From: Jutongia hominis
Lineage (GTDB): Bacteria > Bacillota > Clostridia > Lachnospirales > Lachnospiraceae
Reading direction: 5' to 3'
Assembly: GCF_014384965.1 (NCBI RefSeq)
Contig: NZ_JACRSW010000010.1
Location: 1-64,000, forward strand
Length of the DNA: 64,000 nucleotides
Shown piece by piece: positions 15,416-23,160 of the stretch; position 1 is the first letter of the stretch, and each line of letters begins with the position of its first letter. The notes below the pieces were generated by a model. The model was not told the DNA's origin. It ran no database searches and saw only the letters and a list, made by a program, of their open reading frames with translations. Made by a program: the position numbers and the translations under genes.

Positions 15416-16705
15416 ATGGGAACGGATTCTTTATATTACATAATGGATTATAGTGGTAACTATTATAGGACTAATAAAGCAGATCAGTTGGTAGCTGTGG
15501 CAGGAGAACAGGACGCAACAGTATTTACATTTGCACAGGCGAACAGCCGTATATGTGTAGGAAAGAAAGCATCATTTTATTGTATGGTTCCGGTTGAAGA
15601 GACAGGGGAAGATATGAGTGGGGCAGTATCCGGAAGGGATGAAATAGACGACAATTCCGGTGCATTGCCTGTAGAAGAACGGGAAGAAAATGATGATGAA
15701 TATATTTCACCGATAAAAGAATTAACATATGATGAGGTAACAGAACCGATTGAGAAAAGTGTTGCATCGTATGACCTGTCGGAAATGGACTGGGCAGAAT
15801 ATCTTACTCATTTTACATATCTTGTGGAAGGACTGAAAGATTATAAGGATGAGCTCTCAAAAAAGCATTCGGATATAGACCAGAAGATATGTGATATTCT
15901 TCACTATATTGAATTATGTGAGACTGATGAGAATGAAGCTGCTGATCTGGTTGAACTACTGAGGGTGTGCAGGGAAAACAGAAGAGATATCAAGGATGAA
16001 TTGCAGAGAATCGAGTATTTTCAAACCGGCTTTGGAACGAATGCCAATGTCACTAGGGCGAAGCAGGCATTAAAAAGTATCAAAGGATTGGAAACAAGAA
16101 AGTATAAACCTAGAAAATACGAAGAGCTGTTTGAAAATTGCGTGCTTAAAGACAGGCGGTTGCAAAGAGAGGACATACATAGAAAAGCTGATATTAGTTT
16201 AGATGCAAAGCAAAGACACAGTGTTGAACCGACATTTAATGAAAAGGATGGTGAAGAAACAATGGCAGAAGAAAGAAGTTACACCCCATTTGATGGAAAA
16301 GAGAATGACTGGGTTTCATTTGCAAGGCAGCAGGCGGAGTTCTATAGAAATGCCGGGCAGTATCTAACAAATCTGCAGATAGATATCAAAGAGCTGGATG
16401 CTGAGATTGAAAAAATTCTTTTGGAAACAGAAGATGCTAATTGCAATGTGGCTCAGGGATATAAGGTATTTAAGAGACTTAAAGAACTGAGAATTGAGAA
16501 GAAAGCAAAATTGAAAGAACTTAATTGTCTATATGTATTAACAGATTATATTGATTGTGAATCCCTGGCTGATACCTGTGAAGATAATCTGGCAGAAATT
16601 GAAGATATAATGGAAGTCCCTGAACATAGTGAATTGACAAAAATGCAGTCTGTAGATAACGGACAGGAAGAGAATATGCATATAGTAGAAGATATGGTTG
16701 GTTGA
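15416..16705 (+). CDS. Coiled-coil protein of unknown function
   Basis: 429 residues from ATG 15416 (AGGAGG 5 bases upstream; a GTG at 15410 overlaps that site). The first 65 residues look globular (SLYYIMDYSGNYYRTNKADQ). Then comes an acidic linker, and long charged helical stretches with heptad-like spacing (about 130-215 and 300-400). No catalytic motif, signal peptide or membrane segment. Heads the row with the small helical protein, Ser-rich protein and HIRAN protein; a structural or scaffold role is possible. Confidence 0.6.
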   Translation: MGTDSLYYIMDYSGNYYRTNKADQLVAVAGEQDATVFTFAQANSRICVGKKASFYCMVPVEETGEDMSGAVSGRDEIDDNSGALPVEEREENDDEYISPIKELTYDEVTEPIEKSVASYDLSEMDWAEYLTHFTYLVEGLKDYKDELSKKHSDIDQKICDILHYIELCETDENEAADLVELLRVCRENRRDIKDELQRIEYFQTGFGTNANVTRAKQALKSIKGLETRKYKPRKYEELFENCVLKDRRLQREDIHRKADISLDAKQRHSVEPTFNEKDGEETMAEERSYTPFDGKENDWVSFARQQAEFYRNAGQYLTNLQIDIKELDAEIEKILLETEDANCNVAQGYKVFKRLKELRIEKKAKLKELNCLYVLTDYIDCESLADTCEDNLAEIEDIMEVPEHSELTKMQSVDNGQEENMHIVEDMVG

Positions 16706-16725
16706 AAATAAGGAGGATAATTACC

Positions 16726-16992
16726 ATGACAAATAAGACAATATTAAGAGAAATTCATAGAGAAAATAAATCTATAAATAGAAATTTACAGAGACTGGCA
16801 AATATAGGATTGATAGGTCTGCTTGGAAAAAGCGCTGAGGTGGCAAAGAAAACAGATGATTCTGTTGGAAAGACACTGGCAAAGACTGGGTTAATACTAG
16901 TGGTAGTGTCAGAGATAGTACTTATGATAGCGGATATTATTGATTACAGAGAAGAGAAAATAGAACAGCAACTTGAAGAAGATGATGAATAA
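16726..16992 (+). CDS. Small protein with one membrane helix
   Basis: 88 residues from ATG 16726, with AAGGAGG upstream. The N-terminal half is polar (REIHRENKSINRNLQRLANI). A hydrophobic helix at about 53-72 (TGLILVVVSEIVLMIADII) and an acidic tail follow. The next gene starts inside its last codons, indicating coupling. Confidence 0.6.
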   Translation: MTNKTILREIHRENKSINRNLQRLANIGLIGLLGKSAEVAKKTDDSVGKTLAKTGLILVVVSEIVLMIADIIDYREEKIEQQLEEDDE

Positions 16993-17347
16993 GCAGGCAA
17001 GCGGAAGCTGTTATTGTTATCTGCATAAACCATATACGGGAAGTAGTACATCCCATAGCAGTTCATCATATAGCAATAAATCGTCGAGTAGTACTTCTGA
17101 GAGTAGTACAAGTAGCTCTGGCTCAAGCAGTGGTTACAATAGTAAATCAAATTCTACAAACAAGCCATCATATAGCAGTGGCACAAAGAAAAGCACAACG
17201 GCAAAGAAGAGTACATATGACTCTTATGATGATGGCTATGATGATATCTATATGGATGGCGATTATGACTATGATAGATATGACAGAGACAGCGATTATG
17301 CGGATGGTGTAGATGATGCAATGGATGAGTACGGAGAAGACTGGTAA
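16982..17347 (+). CDS. Ser-rich, Asp/Tyr-tailed low-complexity protein
   Basis: 121 residues from ATG 16982, overlapping the previous stop by 11 bases. It starts with ASGSCYCYLHKPYTGSS. A stretch of about 45 residues that is nearly all Ser/Thr/Gly/Asn follows. The C-terminus is Asp/Tyr-rich (GYDDIYMDGDYDYDRYDRDS) ending DAMDEYGEDW. The C-Y-C-Y head and the DYxDGxDD tail look conserved rather than random. The composition suggests a disordered protein, perhaps phase-separating or a substrate for modification. No known function. Confidence 0.55.
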   Translation: MMNKQASGSCYCYLHKPYTGSSTSHSSSSYSNKSSSSTSESSTSSSGSSSGYNSKSNSTNKPSYSSGTKKSTTAKKSTYDSYDDGYDDIYMDGDYDYDRYDRDSDYADGVDDAMDEYGEDW

Positions 17348-17379
17348 AGCTGATAAAGTTTTGCGGAAAGGAGACTATT

Positions 17380-17709
17380 ATGGAAGAACTTTATTTTACA
17401 ATAGCAGGTTGCAGCCATTATTTTGGCAGTGATTTTATGGAAAAAGGAATGAAAGTAAAACTTGAAAAAGAGCCGGATAATGAGTACGACAAGGAAGCAA
17501 TACAGGTAAAGATAAAAGGACTTGGAAAGATAGGATATGTGGCTAACAGCCCTTTTACTGTTAAAGGTGAGTCTATGAGTGCTGGCAGGCTGTATGACAA
17601 GATTGGAGATAAGGCGAAAGGAAAGGTTGTGTTTGTAGTTGATGGTGGGGTTGTGTGTATGATTGTCGATACAGGAGTAGATAAAAATTTGAATACCGAA
17701 TATTATTGA
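17380..17709 (+). CDS. HIRAN domain protein
   Basis: 109 residues consisting of one HIRAN domain: FTIAGCSHYFG at the N-terminus, LEKEPDNEYDKEAIQVKIKG in the middle and KIGYVANSPF. HIRAN domains bind 3' DNA ends or damaged DNA in SNF2-type helicases; bacterial single-domain forms are of unknown role. AAAGGAG precedes the ATG. Last gene of the 15.3-17.7 kb row, closed by a terminator. Confidence 0.8.
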   Translation: MEELYFTIAGCSHYFGSDFMEKGMKVKLEKEPDNEYDKEAIQVKIKGLGKIGYVANSPFTVKGESMSAGRLYDKIGDKAKGKVVFVVDGGVVCMIVDTGVDKNLNTEYY

Positions 17710-17729
17710 TAGTGAGTTACAATAAATTG

Positions 17730-17770
17730 ATGCGGATAGGACAAATATTTGTGTTCTATCCGCATTTTAG
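17730..17770 (+). terminator. Intrinsic terminator after HIRAN gene
   Basis: ATGCGGATAGGACA (17730-17743) and TGTTCTATCCGCAT (17752-17765) pair over 14 bp with one G-U, followed by TTTT. Confidence 0.85.
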
Positions 17771-17888
17771 CATCAAAAAGAATTGGATAGACTATAGGGG
17801 TAGATTGTACAGCGTTAAGTTAAAAAAATAAATGCGAGAAATCGAATTACAAATGTGAGAATTGAGAAAAAATGCAAGAAAATTTTGT

Positions 17889-17917
17889 TTGACTTTTTCA
17901 AAAAAGAAAAATATAAT
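17889..17917 (+). promoter_or_regulatory. Promoter for the riboswitch-MATE transcript
   Basis: TTGACT (17889-17894) and TATAAT (17912-17917) with 17-base spacing. Transcription would begin about 17924, a few bases before the first structured element. Confidence 0.8.
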
Positions 17918-17929
17918 ACTTTTAAACGA

Positions 17930-17969
17930 GTAGCAGACTAGCGTAAATCCAGTCTTGCTACCCTTTTTT
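17930..17969 (+). promoter_or_regulatory. Structured leader RNA element 1, candidate guanidine-IV (mepA motif) riboswitch
   Basis: GTAGCAGACT (17930-17939) pairs with AGTCTTGCTAC (17951-17961, one bulged T) around the loop AGCGTAAATCC, ending in CCTTTTTT. The loop recurs almost unchanged in element 2. Guanidine-IV riboswitches are known upstream of MATE (mepA) genes in Clostridia and regulate by termination; the class assignment here is from context plus layout, not a model match. Confidence 0.5.
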
Positions 17970-18017
17970 GTGTGCACCTGCTGTCACACATTATGAAAAT
18001 ATATCATGCAGTTTAAA

Positions 18018-18071
18018 GTGTGTAGCTTATCAGCGTAAGTCCGGCTTGTGAGGTAAGTACACATTTTTTTT
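18018..18071 (+). promoter_or_regulatory. Structured leader RNA element 2, second candidate guanidine-IV riboswitch
   Basis: TGTGTAGCTTATC (from 18019) pairs imperfectly with GGTAAGTACACA (ending 18063), followed by eight Ts. The interior carries AGCGTAAGTCC and GGCTTG, matching element 1 (AGCGTAAATCC, AGTCTTG). Two similar terminator-linked elements in a row precede the MATE start at 18149. Confidence 0.5.
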
Positions 18072-18148
18072 ATGCAGAAAAAGGAGGCTAAATCTTCTCC
18101 TCGCCAAAGGGTTCGGATTTTGCTTCACAAAACAAGGAGGATTATAAG

Positions 18149-19516
18149 ATGGCAGAAAGTAACAAGATGAAGGAGATGCCGGTAAATAAGCTCATGGTAC
18201 AGATGGGAATACCGATGATCTTATCTATGGCATTGCAGGCGGTTTACAACATTGTAGACAGTGCCTTTGTTGGAAACATGAGATCAGGAAGTGATACAGC
18301 ACTAAATGCGCTGACACTGGTGTTCCCGGTTCAGATGCTCATGGTGGCAGTCGGAATCGGAACAGGTGTGGGAACCAATGCACTTCTTGCAAGAACACTT
18401 GGTCAGGGAAATGAGAAAAAAGCTGCAAAAGTTGCGGGAAACAGTTTATTTCTTGGAGTAATTATTTATGTGGTATGTCTATTGTTCGGGATTTTTGGAG
18501 TAAAATCATACATCTCATCACAGACCGTTGATCCGGAAGTGATTTCAGTGGGAACAAGCTACTTAAGAATATGCTGTGTGATTTCATTTGGAATTATTTT
18601 CTTTTCATTATTTGAAAAACTCTTACAGGCGACAGGGCATTCACTATATTCTACAATCGGTCAGGTTGTGGGTGCAGTGGTAAATATTATCCTTGATCCG
18701 ATCATGATTTATGGTATTGGACCGGTTCCTGAAATGGGAGTGAGGGGAGCTGCATATGCAACTGTTATTGGACAGGTTGCGTCTGCAATATTATTGTTTG
18801 TATTTCATATGAAACTGAATAAGGAAATTGAACATGATGTAAAGTATATGAAGCCGGACAGCGGAATAATCAAGGAAATATATGCAATTGGACTTCCTGC
18901 AATTATTGCACAGGCACTTATGTCTATCATGGTATATGTGATGAATCTGATTTTGAAATTCAGTCCTTCCGCACAGACCGCATACGGATTGTTCTATAAA
19001 GTACAGCAGTTTGTATTATTCCTCGCCTTTGGGCTTAGAGATGCAATCACTCCGATTATTGCATTTGCTTATGGTATGAGAAGTAAAAAGAGAATGCAGG
19101 ATGGAATCAGGTATGGACTGCTCTATACCATTGCATTAATGATTCTGGGAATTGCAATTACGGAATTCTTCCCTGGAGCTTTTGCAACTTTGTTCAATGC
19201 AGGACAGTCAAGGGAATATTTTATCGGAGCAATGAGGATAATCTCAATAAGTTTTCTGTTTGCCGGAATAAATGTTGCTTATCAGGGGATTTATCAGGCA
19301 CTGGATGGTGGAATTGAATCATTGGTAATCTCTCTTCTGAGACAGCTTATCATTATTCTGCCACTGGCTGGAATTTTTTCTCTGTTTGTCAGAAATGGTC
19401 AGATGGGAGTTTCTCTGATCTGGTGGGCATTCCCAATAACTGAGGTTATTTCATGCCTGGTAGGATACGTATTTTTAAAGAGAATCAGAAAAAATAAAGT
19501 AGATGTTTTGAATTAG
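18149..19516 (+). CDS. MATE family multidrug/toxin efflux transporter (MepA-like)
   Basis: 455 residues with about twelve hydrophobic segments in two homologous halves. Typical MATE segments are [20 protein letters not shown] and [20 protein letters not shown] in the first half and [20 protein letters not shown] in the second. It exports cationic compounds using a Na+ or H+ gradient. AAGGAGG lies upstream of the ATG. The structured leader suggests guanidine or related cations may control it. The kinase-like gene follows 12 bases after the stop. Confidence 0.9.
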   Translation: MAESNKMKEMPVNKLMVQMGIPMILSMALQAVYNIVDSAFVGNMRSGSDTALNALTLVFPVQMLMVAVGIGTGVGTNALLARTLGQGNEKKAAKVAGNSLFLGVIIYVVCLLFGIFGVKSYISSQTVDPEVISVGTSYLRICCVISFGIIFFSLFEKLLQATGHSLYSTIGQVVGAVVNIILDPIMIYGIGPVPEMGVRGAAYATVIGQVASAILLFVFHMKLNKEIEHDVKYMKPDSGIIKEIYAIGLPAIIAQALMSIMVYVMNLILKFSPSAQTAYGLFYKVQQFVLFLAFGLRDAITPIIAFAYGMRSKKRMQDGIRYGLLYTIALMILGIAITEFFPGAFATLFNAGQSREYFIGAMRIISISFLFAGINVAYQGIYQALDGGIESLVISLLRQLIIILPLAGIFSLFVRNGQMGVSLIWWAFPITEVISCLVGYVFLKRIRKNKVDVLN

Positions 19517-19528
19517 GAGGAATAAAAA

Positions 19529-20137
19529 ATGACAAAAAGAATTATTACAATCAGCAGGGAATTTGGAAGCGGTGGTCGATTTATCGGTGAAGTAGTGGCA
19601 AAGAAACTTAGTGTTGCATATTACGACAAAGATATCATTGGACGGATTGCAGAACAGTCAGGCTTATCACCGGAGTATATTAAGGAAAATGCGGAGTTAT
19701 CTCCCAAGAAAGGTTTATTTGCATATGCATTTGCCGGACGTGATATTACAGGAAAGTCCATAGAAGATATGGTATATGCGGCACAGAGAAAAGTCATTTT
19801 GGAGTTGGCTGGAAAGGAGCCTTGTGTAATCGTTGGAAGAAATGCTGATTACATTCTGAAAGACAGGGATGATGTGTTAAATGTTTTTATTCATGGGGAT
19901 ATGCCGGAAAAAACACAGCGTATCATGGGCTTATATAATGTTGAAGAGAAGGAAGCTGTAAAAATGATGGCAGACACAGATAAAAGGCGTATGACAAATT
20001 ATAACTTTTACACGGAGCAGAAATGGGGTAAAGCCAGTAATTATACGTTGTGTCTGAACAGTTCACAGCTTGGATATGACAGGTGTGAGAAGATAATTAT
20101 GGAATGCTGTAAACAGACTTATGGAAAAATCTGTTAG
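19529..20137 (+). CDS. Cytidylate kinase-like family protein
   Basis: 202 residues. The N-terminus IITISREFGSGGRFIGEVVA has the glycine-rich loop of the cytidylate kinase-like family rather than the standard Walker A of Cmk. PCVIVGRNADYIL and DKRRMTNYNFYTEQKWG are further family marks. True substrates are unknown. It is coupled to the MATE gene (AGGAGG in the 12-base gap). Such kinases often sit beside MATE genes in gut Firmicutes, as far as I recall. Confidence 0.8.
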   Translation: MTKRIITISREFGSGGRFIGEVVAKKLSVAYYDKDIIGRIAEQSGLSPEYIKENAELSPKKGLFAYAFAGRDITGKSIEDMVYAAQRKVILELAGKEPCVIVGRNADYILKDRDDVLNVFIHGDMPEKTQRIMGLYNVEEKEAVKMMADTDKRRMTNYNFYTEQKWGKASNYTLCLNSSQLGYDRCEKIIMECCKQTYGKIC

Positions 20138-20239
20138 TGAGATAGAAAAGGAGTGCCGGGATGAAATTAAAAGATAATATTCTTTTTTTATCATGTGAAT
20201 GGGTGTATAATGAAAAAAATATCATTGAGGAGAAAAGGA

Positions 20240-21217
20240 ATGCAGCACCTTAAAGAGGACATTCAAAAGAAAGAATTTCATAACACATATCTTTTATATG
20301 GAGAAGAGGAATATCTGGTTCATTTTTACCGGGACAAGTTAAAGGAAACCATTCTGGATGGGGCCGACGAGATGAATTATTCGTATTTTCAGGGTGGTTC
20401 GATCGATCTTTTAGAAGTAAAGGAAATTGCACAGACACTTCCGTTTTTTCAAGAACATAGGCTAATCGTAATGGAGGATTCCAAACTTTGTAAAAATGCA
20501 AATGATTTTGCAGATGTTATTGAAAGTGTGCCGGACAGTACCATTTTTGTTTTTGTGGAAAAAGAAGTGAATAAAAGAACTAAACTTTATAAGTATATTC
20601 AAAAAAATGGCATCGCTGTGGAACTGAATGCAATGAGTGATCAGGAAACATTACAGTTTGTTGCAGTTCATTTAGGCAAAGCCGGCAAGAAGATTCGTCA
20701 AAATACTGCGCAATATTTTTTAGAGCAGGTAGATAATTCTCTTTTAAATATTCAGAACGAGTTGGAAAAATTGATTGCTTATACGATGGGGAGAGAAGAA
20801 ATTACCAAAGAGGATATTGATGCTGTTTGCAGTATACAAGTGACAGGACAGATCTTTAAAATGTTAGATGCAGTTGCCGGTGGAAAAAAAACAGAGGCGA
20901 TCCGATTATATCATGATCTGTTGGAACTAAAAGAAAATCCGATGTCTATTTTATATTTGCTAACCAGACATTTTAATATTTTGTTGCAGATCAAAAGCTG
21001 CAAGCAGTCCGGTAAGGGAGAATTGGCTAAAAAGATTGGCATTCCGCCATTTTCTGTAGGCAAGTACCAAATGCAGGCAAAGCATTTTACACAAGAAAAT
21101 TTAAAAGAAATGCTGACAGCATGTATTGATACGGAATATGATTTTAAACGCGGAAATATCAATGATCAGATTGGTGTTGAACTTTTGTTGACAAGTTTTG
21201 TACAGCAGGCAGGATAG
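20240..21217 (+). CDS. holA: DNA polymerase III subunit delta
   Basis: 325 residues from ATG 20240, chosen over upstream in-frame starts because GAGGAG lies 7 bases before it. The clamp-loader delta pattern is clear: NTYLLYGEEEYLVHFYRDKL, LPFFQEHRLIVMED, an AAA-like body with EKLIAYTMGREEITKEDIDA, and the C-terminal DTEYDFKRGNINDQIGVELL. It loads the sliding clamp. An isolated gene, with a TATAAT at 20205 that may be its promoter, and a strong terminator after it. Confidence 0.9.
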   Translation: MQHLKEDIQKKEFHNTYLLYGEEEYLVHFYRDKLKETILDGADEMNYSYFQGGSIDLLEVKEIAQTLPFFQEHRLIVMEDSKLCKNANDFADVIESVPDSTIFVFVEKEVNKRTKLYKYIQKNGIAVELNAMSDQETLQFVAVHLGKAGKKIRQNTAQYFLEQVDNSLLNIQNELEKLIAYTMGREEITKEDIDAVCSIQVTGQIFKMLDAVAGGKKTEAIRLYHDLLELKENPMSILYLLTRHFNILLQIKSCKQSGKGELAKKIGIPPFSVGKYQMQAKHFTQENLKEMLTACIDTEYDFKRGNINDQIGVELLLTSFVQQAG

Positions 21218-21272
21218 AAATTCCTTTGGGCAGATAAGATGAATTATCAGAATCTGCTCAAAGGAATTTTTG
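21218..21272 (+). terminator. Intrinsic terminator after holA
   Basis: AAATTCCTTTGGGCAGAT and ATCTGCTCAAAGGAATTT form a long stem with a short A/T loop, ending in TTTTTG. Confidence 0.9.
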
Positions 21273-21550
21273 CTTTTATTAAGAAATAACTCTAAAATCC
21301 AAGTGTCTTTTGTTTGCAGCATTTTGTACGGTATTTGATACAGTCATGCATGAATTTTACATAAGAGAGTAAGCTTTTTTTGTATGCAAAATTATAACGT
21401 TATTGACAAGAAAGATTATAAGAAAAATATGGAAGCAGTTACAAATATTTCTTGCGTTATATAAAGATATAGTTTATAATTTAATAAAGAATTTATCTAA
21501 GCTATAGATATGGAGATGTTGTTATATTATCAGAGGAAAGAGGTTATACC

Positions 21551-21746
21551 AATGGAGAAATAATTCAACTTCCAAGAGTATATAAGGATGAATTTAAAAG
21601 TAAAGCTTACCAAAGTAAAGAAAGGAAAATATAAGAACTATTGGAAGTTTACCATTACGAGACAAAAAAAGATAACAAGGTATAAGGTTGTAGCGGTTGA
21701 TCCATCAGGAAATCAGGCAAAGAGAATCATCTATTTGAAGAAGTAA
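21551..21746 (+). pseudogene. Partial, internally deleted copy of the following secreted-protein gene
   Basis: Bases 21551-21595 resemble 22266-22310 of the next gene (region coding GEIIQLPR), and from about 21600 to 21746 it matches that gene's last 150 bases almost exactly (VKKGKYKNYWKFTITRQKK ... GNQAKR). The section in between is missing. The rest of 21273-21887 holds no gene; it contains an imperfect inverted repeat (about 21780-21790 with 21832-21841). Confidence 0.75.
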
Positions 21747-21887
21747 AACGGAGAAAATGTTTTCTGCAATTATATTTAGCCGTTGTCGGAAAGATTATTT
21801 AGGAAAGAAGAGTCTAAAAATGAATAGGAAGTCCGACAGCGTATGGCAACAGATTTATAATAGGATTGTTAGAAAAGGGGGATACAT

Positions 21888-22781
21888 ATGAAAATGAAAA
21901 AATCAATACTATACACAATACTTGCAACATTAGCAATAGGATGCCTCAGTATAGGTGACAGCTCACAAAGTAAAGCATTGGAAACAGAAAATGTCATTGC
22001 ACCAAAGACTACACGGGAGGCTAAAGAATATTCATCAACTTCTGAAATAATTACTGTAATACCAAGACCGGAAATGACACCGGCAGCACCGGTCATAATA
22101 CAGCCGGGGCAATCTATGCCAAGTACAGCACCACAACGAACTGCTTCACCGGATATACCATTAAATCCGGAAGAAAAGGATGAAAATGGAAAGTATGTTG
22201 TAAGAATTTATATGAATTATGGCTATGGAAATTTTCAAATATTGTCTGAGACAAGAAGTTGTGATAATGGAGAAATAATCCAACTTCCAAGATTTTATGA
22301 AAATGAAATTATAGATTATTGGGTCTGTCAATATCAGGATCAGACAGTACGCAAAGAACTATGGATAAAAGACAATAAGGTGCAGGATAGTAGTATAGAA
22401 GTCAATGGAAGTATGAAACTTACAGCATATGTTGAATGTATGTTTCCTGCAATAAATTCATCCTCTCCTATACCAACTAAGTCTTCCAATACCCATAAAT
22501 CAAATTCAGCTATTGACCGCCAAAAGCCTGTATTCAAAAATCTGATCAACAAAAAGACATATTATAAGAAAAAAGTCATTGCATATGTAAAAGACAACAA
22601 AGCGATCAAGAAAGTAACAATCAATGGAAAGAAAGTAAAACTTACCAAAGTAAAGAAAGGAAAATATAAAAACTATTGGAAGTTTACCATTACGAGACAA
22701 AAAAAGATAACAAGGTATAAGGTCGTAGCGATTGATCCATCAGGAAATCAGGCAAAGCGAACGATATATCTGAAAAAGTAA
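21888..22781 (+). CDS. Secreted protein with C-terminal Ig-like domain
   Basis: 297 residues. A signal peptide covers about 1-31 (KKSILYTILATLAIGCLSIG with a small-residue cut region). A Pro/Thr-rich linker spans 50-95. A middle domain (95-185) includes YGYGNFQILSETRSC. A C-terminal 90-residue domain (DRQKPVFKNLINKKTYYKKK to the end) has the PSGNQAKRTIYLKK finish of Ig-like repeats on surface proteins. No LPxTG or lipobox retained in the usual place (Cys19 precedes a Leu, not a clear lipobox). Role at the cell surface unknown. Confidence 0.65.
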   Translation: MKMKKSILYTILATLAIGCLSIGDSSQSKALETENVIAPKTTREAKEYSSTSEIITVIPRPEMTPAAPVIIQPGQSMPSTAPQRTASPDIPLNPEEKDENGKYVVRIYMNYGYGNFQILSETRSCDNGEIIQLPRFYENEIIDYWVCQYQDQTVRKELWIKDNKVQDSSIEVNGSMKLTAYVECMFPAINSSSPIPTKSSNTHKSNSAIDRQKPVFKNLINKKTYYKKKVIAYVKDNKAIKKVTINGKKVKLTKVKKGKYKNYWKFTITRQKKITRYKVVAIDPSGNQAKRTIYLKK

Positions 22782-23051
22782 GAAAGGTAATCAGACAAGT
22801 TCAAAATCCAAGAATTGTATATTTGGTGGAGTTCATGTTAATCAAAGCCGCTTTTTGTAATAAAGTCTCAAAAGACTGAAAATTTCTTAACAAATGGTTA
22901 TATAAAAGCAGATAGTTACTTCATTGACTTTTATATAATAAAAAATTGCAATAACAAATAGGAACATCTGTTTGCAAAACAGAAGAAAATAAACTGTAAA
23001 TTGAATATACTTAATTAAATTAAAAAATAATGCATTATGACAAAATAAAAC
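22782..23051 (+). other. Intergenic stretch without a recognisable gene
   Basis: AT-rich DNA between the secreted protein gene and the gltB promoter. No start codon with a ribosome binding site leads a convincing frame on either strand. A short inverted repeat (CTGTTT/AAACAG near 22969-22983) is present. Confidence 0.5.
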
Positions 23052-23080
23052 TTGCTTTTTGATGCGAAAAACGTTATAAT
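23052..23080 (+). promoter_or_regulatory. gltB promoter
   Basis: TTGCTT (23052-23057) and TATAAT (23075-23080) with 17-base spacing; predicted start near 23087. Confidence 0.7.
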
Positions 23081-23101
23081 GCAAACAGTTGATGAACAAA
23101 G

Positions 23102-23137
23102 GGGTTCAGCAAGTCTATTTGCTGAACCCTTTTTTTG
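23102..23137 (+). terminator. Leader terminator (attenuator) ahead of gltB
   Basis: GGGTTCAGCAA (23102-23112) pairs perfectly with TTGCTGAACCC (23119-23129) over a 6-base loop GTCTAT, followed by eight Ts. It lies between the promoter and the gltB ribosome binding site, so it must be overcome for gltB expression. Confidence 0.85.
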
Positions 23138-23160
23138 TGTTTATAGGAGGTAATGGTAAC

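Noticed and set aside
17130..17312. Alternative frame over the Ser-rich protein gene
   Set aside because: Met/His-rich product arising from the repetitive codons of the Ser/Asp-rich frame; it has no ribosome binding site.
17930..18071. Mini-ykkC (guanidine-II) riboswitch
   Set aside because: That class has two hairpins with ACGR loops; the loops here are AGCGTAARTCC and each hairpin carries its own T run, which fits guanidine-IV better.
23087..23160. ANTAR dual-hairpin target in the gltB leader
   Set aside because: Only one hairpin fits between the predicted start and the gene, and its hexaloop GTCTAT lacks A at 1 and G at 4.
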